Source of the DNA: CALDTK01 sp965215215
GTDB taxonomy: Bacteria; Bacteroidota; Bacteroidia; Chitinophagales; Saprospiraceae
DNA length: 64,000 nt
Assembly (NCBI GenBank): GCA_965215215.1
Contig: OZ244043.1
Location: 4,216,001-4,280,000 of the forward strand
Direction of reading: 5' to 3'
Shown: one piece after another, positions 46,933 through 58,800 of the stretch
How the letters are laid out: every line of letters starts with the position of its first letter
Numbering within the stretch: the stretch's first letter is position 1
Translations under genes and position numbers: made by a program
The notes under the pieces: model-generated
Told to the model about the DNA's origin: nothing
The model's input: only the letters and a program-made list of their open reading frames with translations
Databases searched by the model: none

Positions 46933-47607
46933 CTACTTAAGCGCTACGCGCAACTCCTGCTCGATGGTCAGGCCGGGACTTTCCTCTCCGGCCGCTCTCA
47001 GCCCAAGGAGCGTCTTCGAGCCCAGTACCATGGCGCAGGTCGAGTCGGTGAGCTCCTGCAGGTTGATCGCTCCGTCGCCGGCCTGAAAGTTTAGGGCACT
47101 GTTGAGGGTAGTGGACTCACTGTAGTACCCGTCGACGCGGCCGGCCGGCACGGGGAAGATGACGAAGTTGTCGCAGTCCTCATCGTCGGGAGAGTTCTTG
47201 GCGCAGGCGATCCGGTAGGTGCTTCCCCGGGTGGATTTTCCGGCGGGGTCGGTGCGGAACACGGTTGATTTCGGGTTGTCGTCGAAGGTGCAACCGGAGA
47301 AGCCGAGGCAGCCGCTCTTCCCGAGCCAATCGGTGCGCGGCGCGATCTCGACGCCGAGCAGCTCGTCGCGGATGAGGGATTCGGCCTGCGTGACGAAGGC
47401 TTCGTCCTCGGTGGGCACCACCAGTTCCGCGAGGGCGAACAACGAATCGACGTGCGAGAAGCCACGGTAGTAGGCCGCGCTCCGAGCGAAGTCTTCCGCT
47501 CGTTTTGCGGAAGCGGGCTCGTCTAGTTCGTCGGCGGTCGGCTGACAGGAGGCGAGGGCGAGCAGGAGCAGGCAGCAAGCCCGAGCGAGATTGGATTGCG
47601 GGAACAC
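46933..47607 (-). CDS. lipoprotein, unknown function
   Basis: A protein of about 224 aa with a lipoprotein signal (LARACCLLLLALASCQ). The mature part has a helical region (EDFARSAAYYRGFSHVDSLFALAELV) and a Cys-containing beta part (GKSGCLGFSGCTFDDN, DDEDCDNFVIFPVPAGRVDGYY). No family is recognised. There is no ATG: GTG 47607 puts the lipobox Cys at about residue 22, and a TACCTTAC promoter-like box (minus strand of 47642-47649) lies just upstream, so it is preferred. GTG at 47664 or 47700 would lengthen the N-terminus by 19 or 31 residues. It converges with the amylase gene (3-bp gap) and diverges from the next gene. Confidence 0.7.
   Translation of the reverse strand: MFPQSNLARACCLLLLALASCQPTADELDEPASAKRAEDFARSAAYYRGFSHVDSLFALAELVVPTEDEAFVTQAESLIRDELLGVEIAPRTDWLGKSGCLGFSGCTFDDNPKSTVFRTDPAGKSTRGSTYRIACAKNSPDDEDCDNFVIFPVPAGRVDGYYSESTTLNSALNFQAGDGAINLQELTDSTCAMVLGSKTLLGLRAAGEESPGLTIEQELRVALK
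47502..47514 (+). repeat. dispersed motif copy, 13-nt form
   Basis: GTTTTGCGGAAGC, antisense to the lipoprotein gene, which reads ASAKR across it. It is identical to the copy at 53876. Confidence 0.55.
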
Positions 47608-47685
47608 GGGTAAAAATTTTGGCAGGATGCGCGGCGTGCGGGTAAGGTAGCGGGTACGGCGCACGTAGTTTAGCGGCGACCCGCG

Positions 47686-48183
47686 ATGAAACTGAGACAC
47701 GATTTCCCGCCCTACGGCTCGACAGCACTCGGAGGAACGAGCGATGGCGTACTGTACACGACTTGTTTCGCCGGCACTACCCTCGAGGCTACACTCGGTA
47801 TGGTGCGCGTTTTCCTCGACGAGGAAGGGTACGAGGACGTACCGATCCCGGCTACGACCGAGGAGATGCTCGCTTTCTTACAGCCCGAAGAAGGTGCACA
47901 TCCGCACTTGTTTGCGCGGCCGGCGTACGCGCACAATCCGGTGCGCTTGGTACTTCCCGCGCGCGATCGGCTGCGCCGCAAGATCAGCGTCGAGCTCTAC
48001 AACGAGCACGTGCCCGGCCACCTGCTCCGCTTTCACCGGCGGGCGTGTGCCGACGCGGAGCGGCGCCTTCGTGCGGCCATCGAAGCGCGGCACTTCGAGC
48101 GCTACGGCCCCTTCATCCCGGTTGTCGCTCCGGCCGCATCTGCGGAAAGAACAGCACCTCCTGAATACTCACTTGATCGGTGA
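47686..48183 (+). CDS. small protein, unknown function
   Basis: A 165-aa soluble protein starting MKLRHDFPPYGSTALGG, with YTTCFAGTTLEATLGMVRVFL and a basic helical C-terminal part (HVPGHLLRFHRRACADAERRLRAAIE). No signal peptide and no recognised family. A TAGTTTAG box lies 12 bases before the ATG. Its last 71 bases overlap the convergent lysS 3' end, an unusually long overlap. The final 20 residues, rich in Ala, Glu and Pro, may be a non-conserved tail. Coding is supported by the long frame and the promoter-like box, not by homology. Confidence 0.6.
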   Translation: MKLRHDFPPYGSTALGGTSDGVLYTTCFAGTTLEATLGMVRVFLDEEGYEDVPIPATTEEMLAFLQPEEGAHPHLFARPAYAHNPVRLVLPARDRLRRKISVELYNEHVPGHLLRFHRRACADAERRLRAAIEARHFERYGPFIPVVAPAASAERTAPPEYSLDR

Positions 48184-49678
48184 GCAGCATGGTGATGCGG
48201 TCGATGCCGATGCCGATGCCCGTGGTGGGCGGCATCCCGTACTCGAGGGCGCGCAAGAAATCCTCGTCGAGGGCCATGGCCTCGTCGTCGCCGCGGGCCG
48301 CTAGGCGCAACTGCTCCTCGAAGCGGCGGCGCTGTTCGAGCGGATCGTTGAGCTCGGTGTAAGCGTTGGCTACCTCCTTACCGTTCACGATCAGCTCGAA
48401 GCGCTCGACCAGGCCCGGCTTCGAGCGGTGACGTTTGGTGAGCGGCGACATTTCCACCGGGTAGTCGGTGATGAAGGTCGGTTGAATCAACTGCCCCTCC
48501 ACGAGCTCCCCGAACAGCTCGTCGACGAGCTTGCCTTTGCCCATATCTGGATCCGCGGAGATACCCTTGGCCCGGCACACTTCGCGCAGGCCGGCCTCAT
48601 CGAGCTCGGCTACCTCGACGCCGCCGTACTCGGCGATCGCGTCGTAGATCGGGAGGCGTCGGTAAGGTCCGGTAAAGTCGATCTCCTTCCCCTGGTAAGT
48701 CACCGTCCCGCCGCCGGTTACCTCCTCGGCGAGCGTTTGCAGGAGTCGCTCGGTGAGGTCCATCATCCAGTTGTAATCCTGGTAGGCCACGTACAGCTCG
48801 ACCATCGAGAACTCCGGGTTGTGCGTGCGGTCCATGCCCTCGTTGCGGAACATCTTCCCGAGCTCGAACACGCCGTCGAAGCCGGCCACGATGAGGCGCT
48901 TGAGGTAGAGCTCGTTCGCGATCCGGAGGTAGAGGTCGGTGTCGAGGGTGTTGTGGTGGGTTTTGAAGGGGCGCGCCGCCGCGCCGCCGTGGATGGGCTG
49001 CAGGATAGGCGTTTCCACCTCGAGGTACCCTCGATCGGACAGGAAGTTGCGCAGCGTTCGGATGACTTTCGAGCGGCGGCGAAAGATCTCGCGGTAGGCG
49101 GGGTTGACCGTCAGGTCGACGTAGCGCATCCGGTAGCGCAGCTCCGGATCGGTGAAGGCGTCGTGGACGTTGCCCTGTTCGTCTTCCTTGACGACGGGTA
49201 GCGGGCGCAAGGATTTGGCGAGGAAGCGGAAGCGCTTGACGTGCACGGTCGTTTCGCCCGTTCGGGTCGTGAATACGAACCCCTCTACCCCGATGAAATC
49301 GCCTATATCCAGCCGCTTTTTGACGATCTCGTTGTAGAGCGACTTATCCTCGCTGGGGGCGATGTCATCGCGGCTGACGTACAGCTGGATACGCCCCGAG
49401 GAGTCCTGCAGCTCGACGAAGCTCGCCTTGCCCATCACGCGGCGGTTCATGACGCGCCCCGCGAGGCGCACCCGCTCGAATTCGGCGGCGTTATCGTCCG
49501 TGTAGGTCGCCTTAATGTCGGCCGCGAAATGGGTGGGCGGGTAGGCTTCCGCCGGATACGCCTCGGTACCCGCGGCCTCGATTTGGCGCAAGTTTTCGCG
49601 GCGCTGCTGCTCTTGGTCGGAGAGGGAACGGCCGTCGACCGATTGATCGGGGAGCGATTCGGGGGTAGGACTAGGCAT
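48113..49678 (-). CDS. lysS: lysyl-tRNA synthetase, class II
   Basis: A 521-aa enzyme that charges tRNA-Lys. Seen: an N-terminal OB-fold (RVMNRRVMGKASFVELQD), class II motif 1 region (FLSDRGYLEVETPILQPIHG), motif 2 FRNEGMDRTHNPEFSMVELY and motif 3 GIGIGIDRITMLLTD, ending FFPQMRPE as usual for LysS. The ATG at 49678 gives a short variable N-terminal extension; an upstream frame would add 20 unlikely residues. Its 3' end overlaps the convergent 165-aa gene. Confidence 0.97.
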   Translation of the reverse strand: MPSPTPESLPDQSVDGRSLSDQEQQRRENLRQIEAAGTEAYPAEAYPPTHFAADIKATYTDDNAAEFERVRLAGRVMNRRVMGKASFVELQDSSGRIQLYVSRDDIAPSEDKSLYNEIVKKRLDIGDFIGVEGFVFTTRTGETTVHVKRFRFLAKSLRPLPVVKEDEQGNVHDAFTDPELRYRMRYVDLTVNPAYREIFRRRSKVIRTLRNFLSDRGYLEVETPILQPIHGGAAARPFKTHHNTLDTDLYLRIANELYLKRLIVAGFDGVFELGKMFRNEGMDRTHNPEFSMVELYVAYQDYNWMMDLTERLLQTLAEEVTGGGTVTYQGKEIDFTGPYRRLPIYDAIAEYGGVEVAELDEAGLREVCRAKGISADPDMGKGKLVDELFGELVEGQLIQPTFITDYPVEMSPLTKRHRSKPGLVERFELIVNGKEVANAYTELNDPLEQRRRFEEQLRLAARGDDEAMALDEDFLRALEYGMPPTTGIGIGIDRITMLLTDQVSIQEVLFFPQMRPERQPG

Positions 49679-49863
49679 GCACGGATTTAGGCGGGGCGCG
49701 GACAGATGAGCGGATTGACTGTACCTACAGCCAACCAAGCGGCAAATATGAGCCTACTGATTAAGATCTTCTCGTTTGGATTGTAACCCGAGGATAACCG
49801 AAGTGACACCGTTGGGTAGCCGGAGGTTGTACTTTCGTTAAAACACGTGTTCGGCCGCTGCCT

Positions 49864-52800
49864 ATGCTCAACCTGTACACAACCCTACTCCGGCGCATCG
49901 CATTCGGCTTGTGCTGGGTGGTGCTCGGGGTGTCGGGATTGGGGGCTCAGGTAGATTGCTCGGCGTTTACGTCCGAGCTTCCGACGATCACCGACGCCAA
50001 GGCGAGCTACTGTGAAGGTGATTTAATCGATCTCGAGGCTAGCTTTCCGAACCTCAGCTCGGTGGATGAGCTCAAAAGTATAGTTTGGTATGAAGGCTAT
50101 ACGGCAGATTTCGATGCCTCGAAAGGAGCGGAGTTGTCGAGGCAAACCTTCGGGCCAGCAGTGGGTCCGTGCGATCTGCCGCCGAGCGTCATCGGGGCGA
50201 TAGTCGAGCCTTGCCCCGTCGGGGGGAACGCAGCGGACGAACGCAACGAAGCGATTCTACTCTGGAGCGGTTCCGGCTTCGCGGCGGCGGATCTCGGTGT
50301 CGAGGTAGAAGGCGATTTCGTGACGCCGAACGGTGCGGCTGCAAACATCGGATCGCTCGGGAGCTGCAAGCTGTTACCAAGCCCAACGGTAGAGCCCGTT
50401 GGCGACTGCGTGACCATGGGAGGTCCGACAACGGTCATCGAGAAAGACGCAGTCGTAGTTGTCTTTACGAGTAGCCTGGCTGATGCTGCTTACGACTTCA
50501 CGGCGCTGTGCAGTGACGGTGTCCCCGTCTATGTTTTTCAGAGCTCGTGTGATCGCTTGGTGAACGACGAGTATGTGCAGTCGGCTTTCTCGAAGAGTAC
50601 GGTTGCAAACGGCTTAACTCGACCGACTGAAGTCGTTTTCGGCTGTCCGGATATAGATCCTCAGGTATTTCAATACGGGGGACATACGGCTAAGCTTACC
50701 AACCGAGCTGCATGGGTCATCCGTGGTGCTTTCATACTTAGAGACTGTGATCAACTGCCCCCGAGCGACATAATTGCAGGTCCTGCAGTAGTAGCTTCTA
50801 CTTCGTACACGACCACCGGTGCGCCCTGCGCGGTGGACGGTTCCGTGTATATCAAAACACTTGTCGAACCAAGGTTCGAAGGTTGCGAAGCTCAGGCATC
50901 TTCAGCGTTAGAGATCCCCGTCTCCTGTCCAACGGCCGAGCTATTCTATGTTGATCTAAACGTGTCGCCACCGGTGCCTGCCGGAGAGGTAATAGACTTA
51001 ACTTTTAACTCCTTCAATTTTGTGGGCCTACCGAAAATTACCTACAGCATCGACGGTGAGCTGCAGGACCCGATCAACGGTGTAAGTCAGAACTTCTTCA
51101 TTCCGGCTGGTCCATTCGCCGCCGGAACCGAGCCCGTTATCGCACTTGAAAGTGTAACGTCCTTAACGGAAGCTTGCGAATTCACCCTTCTCGAGCCTCA
51201 AACGCTCAAAGTACAGGGCGCATGCACCACTCCTGCGTTTGCTAATACGAACCGTACGCGGTGCAACGACCCCGTGAATGGCATCGATCTGAACGGTCTG
51301 TTTCCGACGGCCCTACCGACCGACGGCGAATGGCTAGACGGTACGCAGCCAATACCCGATGGCGTGTATCTCGGTGGGGTAACCACGGGCAGGACCCTCA
51401 CCTATTCCCCCGGTCCGACCGGTTGTTTTACCCCTGCGTCCCTAGACCTGACCGTCGAGGAACCCAAGAACCCGGACATCGCGGGGGGACTCGCCGCCCT
51501 GGATCCGCTCTGCAAAAATCCCCGGACGAATGGGGTTACCTACGCTTCGCTGAACACGCAAAACCTACAGGGCACGTGGGACGTAGCTGGCGTCTCGAAG
51601 ATTCCGGCGTCCTCGCTTACGGATCTTCCCATTGGAGGACCGTACCAGGTTCGGTTCACGACAGCTGCGATCGACGGCGGTTGTCCGGCGGAGTCGGATG
51701 CAGTAGCGGTAAGTATCGTGCCGAACGATACCGCGGTTCTGCTAGCGGATCGATCCTTCACGGGGGGGGTGCCGATTGACCTCGATCAGCTTATCGACCC
51801 TGGCTTTACGGGTACGGGAGCTTGGAGCGGGCAGGGGGTTGCTGGGGCGGAGCTGACGATTCCGGCCGGAGCCACCGGAGCGTACGTAGCTACGTTTCGC
51901 GCGGATGGGAACTGCGGGGGGGACTCGCGGGCTGTGTTCTTACTCAGTAGTCCACTAGCGGAGATCGATTTAGGAACGAAGGAAATTTGCCCTGGTATAG
52001 CGGTAGTTTCCCTCGCTGATTACGAACCTGTTGCTGAAGCAGGTGGTACTTGGCTAGATGCTTCTGGCACACCGTTAACGTCCGTTCTTGTAAACGATCA
52101 ACTACCAACGGGTCTTCGCACCTACACCTACACTAAGCCTGGGTTAATCAACTCCTATAAATTAACCTTAGATTTTATAGAGAAAAAAAATATTCCTGTA
52201 GTCGATTTTATTCAGTGTTTAACGCCCGGGCAAAATTTGAATGACGTCTTAGGTCCTAATGCCCCAATAGGCACCTGGGCGCTAGACAATTTAACTCCAC
52301 AAAATGGAATCGTAGTATTTGATCAATACACGAAGCGGGGCGAAAGCGTATTCGTTCGCTACAATGCAGACGATCCTTCGCAGTGCTATAGCGAACGGCA
52401 GTTTACTCCTTTTGCTTTCGAACTAAATACTCATAAGCCCCCAACGTATGTAGAAGATCCCAATGGAGATACTTATACAGCTACTATCGATCTAACGCTG
52501 CCAAACGGCTCATCGTCCTTGGTGGCTTCAGAAGGAGATCTAACGGCCACTACACTGACGGTTACGGGTTTAGAATTCGATGAAACTGATACAGTTAGTA
52601 TCTACGACCAAGCTTCTACTTGTGTTCCGCAACTGGACATAGAATTAAACTACGTAAAGTCCCAGCTCCCCCCCTGCAATCTAGCTCTAAGTCCAACGGT
52701 TACTCAACCCTATATCCTCTGTTTCGGTGGTCCACCTTTCGAGCTCAGCGACTTATTGACCGATCCCACCACCCCTGGACAATGGATCGACACTGATCCG

Positions 52801-55800
52801 GTTACGGGACCGTACAATGATTTTTTGGAAGCTATCGGCACAGCTAATCCAAGCTTTCGAAATCCCAATCCAACGTATATCTATAACCTTCGCTTTACAC
52901 CAGATCCAGATTTTTGCACCGGAGATCCTATTGAAGTACAAGTACAAGTTTTAGATCCCGAACTTGCAATCCCTGAGATCGACATATCTGAATGTCAAGG
53001 TGCCGCTGATCTACAGCTAGGGCCTTATCTAGGTGCACTACCGGCCGGGGGTACTTGGGAGGGTGAGCGAATTTCTCAAACTGGGGAGTTCGACATGCCA
53101 ACTCCCTTTGCGGAAGCTGAAAAGTCGTATTCCATCGACTATCTCACTGAGGATGCGACTTGTAGACTTGCCACATTCAATATTACCGTACAGCGGTCCG
53201 CACTACAGTTCCCCGGCGCCGCGGCTTCGATCGACCTGTGTTTGGACGATCCCCCGTTTCAGCTTTCCACGTACGACAAATTTATCCCCCAGGGGAGTAC
53301 CGGATCCTTCTCGATAGACAATGTACCGGTCGTAGGGACGATCGACCCGCAGGCTTTCGGTGTGGGTGTATTCGATCTCGTGTTCTCGTCGAGCTTGAGC
53401 TGCATCGAAAACGTACCACCGATCACGCTGACCATTTCGCCGGGCGGGGCAACGTTAAATTACCCACCGCAACCGATTTGCGCCGATGCCGATCCTCTCC
53501 CTTTGACTTCGTTCGAACTCCCGGGAGCCGGGGGCGGGGTGTGGAGCTTGAACGGAACCCCAATCCAGACCCTCGATCCCGCGCAGTATCCCCCCGGATC
53601 TACCCCGATCGTGTTTGACTATAGTCTCGCGAGCGGACCGTGCGGACCGTCAACCGGTACGCTATCGGTAACGATAGAGGCGTCTCCGACGCTAAGCTTT
53701 GTAGCTGATCCCGTTTGTGCTTTTGGTGGCCCCGTCGACTTAGCACAAATCCTCCAGCCGGCGGGCGTTTCCGGTACGTGGTCCGGTAGCCCAGCGCTGA
53801 ACGGAGACCAGTTTGACCCGACCGGCCTCGCCGGCCCCCAACAACTCACGTTCACGCCGGACGCATCGACCGGCTGTTTTGCGGAAGCATCTTACTCCTT
53901 TACACTGAACGTGGTCGAGGAGCTCCAGGCTAGCGTCACGATCGGTGAATGCGACCTCGCCGCGCAGACCTATAGCGCGAGCGTTAGCATTTCGGGTGGC
54001 GCGGGTACGTATACAATTGACGGAAATCCGTATACTTCCGGTCAGGTTCAACTCACCGATCTACCGATCGGTAGTGGACCGACGCAGCTCGTCGTCGCTG
54101 ACGCCGAAGCGTGTACCCCAGACGTGAACCTTCCCCTCACCCCCCCGCCGTGTGATCCGGGATGCAATTTGCCCGACCCAGGCCAGTTTTCACTCCCAAC
54201 CGCTACGCTTTGCGACCCTTTTTTAGTTCTCGCTGCTGACTTTCTCAGCCAACCTCCTGCAGACCCGAACGTGGCGCTAGTCTACGTAGCCTACTCCGAT
54301 GCAACTCTCAGCAACGAGGTGGCCCGATCGAATACCCTCCCCTTGGACCTAAGCGCATTTCAAAACTCAACGGTGTACGTCGCGGCCCTTATCGGGACGC
54401 TCACGCCGACGGGGGAATTGGATGCGGACTGCGTGAAGCTCGGCGCGCCGTTCGAACTAAACGTGGTCGCCGATTGCGATCAGCCGGACCCCACCTGCGC
54501 TACGCCCGTGGACGCGGGCACGCTCTCGCTACCCGCCGCGTCGCCCGATGGCTCGATCTGTGGAAATGGAGTGGGTCCTACCCTGCCCTTAGCCGGTACC
54601 GACCCTGCGGGTCGAGTAGTCTATAGGTTAGACGACAACCAGGATCAAGCGGACGGATTCATCGCCGAGCGCCCCAACACCAATTTTCCGTCGACATTTC
54701 CGGACGGTACTGAGGCCGTGATTGGACAACCGTACTTCGTTTACGCTGCGGCCGGTGCGGCGGACCCGAACGGTGGTCCCGGTTTAGATCCGACCGATCC
54801 CTGTATCGGGACGTCAAATACGGTGACCATTCAATGGAGGCCCCCGATCGTTGCGACGGTAACGGAGAGCCTTTGCGATGACGCTGGTAATTTCGTTGCG
54901 ACCATTGCGCTGGCCGGGGGGCAGCCCCCGTACACGTACAGTGGGCCTCCGGGCGTATTCGATCCGACTGACCCCTCCGTGTTCACTAACGGTTCGCTCC
55001 CTATAAATGCATCGGGCTACACCTACGCGTTCGTCGATGCAAATAACTGCGCGACGAGTGCGGATGTGACCATCGGGACGGCGTGCGATGATCCAACGAC
55101 GGATCCGCCGCCGCCAACCCCATCGTGTACGGTGGCTGTACCGGGCGACTTCCCGGCCGAGGCTACAACCTTGCAAATTGTGTGTGATGGGGATTTGACA
55201 CCAGACCTAAATCCATCCGGTAGCGACCCCAGTACTTACGATCAGCTAGTCTACCGTCTCGACGACAATCAAGATCCCACGGACGGATTCTTGCAGGAAG
55301 ACTCGGATACCCGCTTCGATCCCGCGATCGCTTTCGCGAACGGAACCGTTCCGTTCGGTACGACCCTATACATCTACGGCTACGCGGGGGACCTTCTGCC
55401 GAACGAACGGATCGATTCGACCAGTTCGTGTGCTGTACGCACCAACACCATCCCCGTGACGTGGCTCGAGCCGGTAACCGGTCAGGCCGAAGCCGGTGTT
55501 TGTAACGCGGATCTCTCGACCTACACCGTGACGATTAACCTCGATCCCACGACCGATCCGATTCAAATCGTTCAGGGATCCGGGACGCTGAGTCCCGACC
55601 GAGCGACCTTCACCTCCGATCCGATTCCCGCCGGAACGATCGCTTCGGTATCGCTGGCCGTCGATCCGAGGTGCCCTACCGAGTTTACACTCAACACCAC
55701 CTGCGAGGCCGATAACCCGCCGCCGCCTCCCCCGCCGCCATCCTGCACGGCGGCCGTAGTTGGCTCCTTTCCCGCGAGCGCGACCGAGCCCCAAACGCTA

Positions 55801-58800
55801 TGCGCCGACGAGTCGACCTCCGACGTTCAGCTCCTCGGAATCCAAGCGGGCACCTTCGCGGCCCTCGTCTACCGCCTAGACACGGACGAAGACGCGACCA
55901 ACGGCTATTTGCGGGAGGGCTCGAACACCGCGTTCGACCTCCCCGATTCACCACCCGGTCAGCCCACGCTCGCCGGCGAAACCCTCTACGTCTACGCCTA
56001 CGCCGGCCCCCTCGCGGCCAACGGTCAAATTGATTCAACCAGCAGCTGTGCGGCGCAAACCAACCGCCTCCCCGTCGTCTGGAGTGAGAGCGTCCAGGGT
56101 ACTCCACGGCCGCCCGTGTGCAGCCCCGACGCGCTCACCTACACCGTTACCGTCGACCTCGTCCCGACGACCGGCACGGTAACCGTACTGCGGGGCGCCG
56201 GAACCGTAGATCCAGACCCCGTTGCGCCCACATTTACCTCCGATCCCATACCTAGCAGCGTAGTGGCGGACGTCGACCTCGGTATCGACCCCACTTGCGA
56301 GCCCACTACCTTCTCGTTCAGCAACACCTGCACCCCCCGCCCCCCCGGCTGCACCACCGATGCCGGTCGGCTAACCGCTTCCGCGATCGACCTGTGCAGT
56401 AGCGCCGATCTCCCTACGTTGATCACGAGGACCCCGTCGGCTCCTGCCCCGGGGAATGCACTCGTGTACGTGCTGGACGACGACGGCGACCCCACCAACG
56501 GCTCGGTCGACGTGGCTGACGACCTCAATTTCTCCGTCGCGCCTCCCGGCGTCGCACTCTTCGTTTACGCCGTCGACGGCCCCGCGGCGGCGACCGGCGC
56601 GGGCGTAGACTTCGCCGACCCCTGCACCGACGTATCCAACGCGATTCCCGTTCGGTTCGCCGCGGAGCTTCGGGTGACCCAAGTCGCGGACTGCGACGCC
56701 GCAACGGGGACCTTCACCTCCACCTTCACGCTCACCGGCGGGATCCCACCGTACGAAGTCGACGTGCAGGGAGTACCCACACCCATCGCAGGCAACTCCT
56801 ACACTACCGAAACGCTGCTGCTCACCGACGCCCCGCGGTTTACGTTCACGGACGCCCTCGACGATTGCGGTTCGCAGATCGCCACCGCCGACGGTACGAG
56901 CTGCAACGTCGCCTGCGGATCTTACCCCGGGAGCTTCGCCACCCAGCGGGTGGGGCTTTGCTTTCCCTACCGGTCCGACCTTAGTTTCCAAAACGATTTC
57001 AAGCGGAAACCCGGCGACGGACAAACCTTCGTCGTCTACAGCGACCAGCAGCTGACCACCGAACTGGCCCGGACCACCGAGCTGCCCATTCCCTTCGGCG
57101 ACTTCGCCGCCCAGGGGCAGACCGTCTACGTCGTCTCCGCGGTCGGCACGCTGACGGGCGGGGCGGTCGACCTGAGCTGCGCCCAGAGCAGCAATACCGT
57201 TGCCGTCGTGCTCGACGCGACCGCCGAGGAGAATCGCTCGTTCGACGTGTGTCCCGGCGAGAGCTACACCTTCCGCGACATCACCCTCGACGGCCAAACC
57301 CCGACCGCGCAATTTACCGCCCCCGGCGTTTCGGGCAACTGCGATACCACCTTCTACCTATCGCTCAACGTGGGCAGCACGATCGAGGCCGACTACGCCG
57401 ACGTGGTCTGCGGCAGCGATCCCGTCGTGATCGCCGGCGAAACCTTTACCCCGGCCCGGCCTACCGGCGTAGTCACCGTACCGAGCACGACCGGGTCGTG
57501 CGATACGGCCCTCACCGTTAACCTGACCTTCGCGCCGCTGGCCCGCAGGCTCGTCGAGGCGAGTATCTGCAGCGGCGATACCTTCTCGATCGCCGGCGAG
57601 GACTTTTACCTCGGGAAGCAGGCCGGCGAAGTGGCGGTGCCGAACGGAACGGTTTGCGACAGCATCCTGACCGTACGGCTCGACGTGGCCGAGCCCCCCG
57701 TCGTCTCCATCGGGGGCCCGGCCTCCAGCTGCACCGAGGACAGCGTGCAGCTCACGATCAACGTAGCGGGGGGCCGCGCCGTGCGCGCGGATCAGGTCGT
57801 CAACGGTAACCCCGCGGGGGCCATCGACCTGGCGGCCGGCACCAACGTCGTTACGGTTGCGATCACCGACGACTTCACCTACCGACTCCAACAAATCACC
57901 GCCGAGCAGGGCGCCTGCCCCTTCACCGCGGAGCCCTCGGTGAGCTACCAGCTCCGCCGCTCTCAGGTCACCGCCGAAATTGCGGCTCCCCCCGGTCGGA
58001 GCCTCGAGGTGTGCGGGGACACCCCCCTCGAAAGTTTGGCGGCGCGCCCCCGAGGCGGCACCGGCCCCTTCGCCTACCGCTGGAACAACGGCGAAACGTC
58101 CGCCACCATCTTCGACGTCGAGACCGGTGCGTACACCGTCGAAATCACCGACGCGGTCGGCTGCTCGGATACCGCACGCGTCGAGCTAGCGGTCGGCGAT
58201 ACGCTCGGTTACGACCTCGACATACAGCGCCCGGACTGCCCCGGTGAAGCCGGCAACGCGCTACTCACGTTCTCGCGGGTGGCTCCGGTCGGACTCACGT
58301 ACAGCTTCGACGGCGGCGGTTCGGCTCCGGTCGAGGACGCGCTTCTCGAGTTCGGGGGTCTTGCCCCCGGCAACTACCTACTCCAGCTGTCCGAGCCGGG
58401 GGGCTGCGTGCAGGGCATCGGCGTCAATATTCCCGAAGCCGACCTCAGGCCCGACCTCATTCCCTCCGACAGTCTCACGATCGCCCTAGGCGACGTACAG
58501 GATATCGTCCTGAACCTCGGCGGCGTCATCCCCGACAGCATCGTGTGGTCTCCGGAGGTCACGCTCGCCGATCCGGTGTCCCCCGGCAGCGTACGGCTCG
58601 CCCCCGTCGGTGACCAAGCGTACCGGGTCCGGGTCGTAACCGCGGACGGCTGCGTCTTCGGAGACGAGGTTTACGTGAGCGTACTGCCCGTAGCCGAAAT
58701 CCTCGTGCCGAACGTTTTCAGTCCGAACGGCGACGGTAACAACGACTTCCTGCGGCCCATCGGCGGTCCGGCCGTCGAGCGGATCGAGAGCTTCGAAGCT

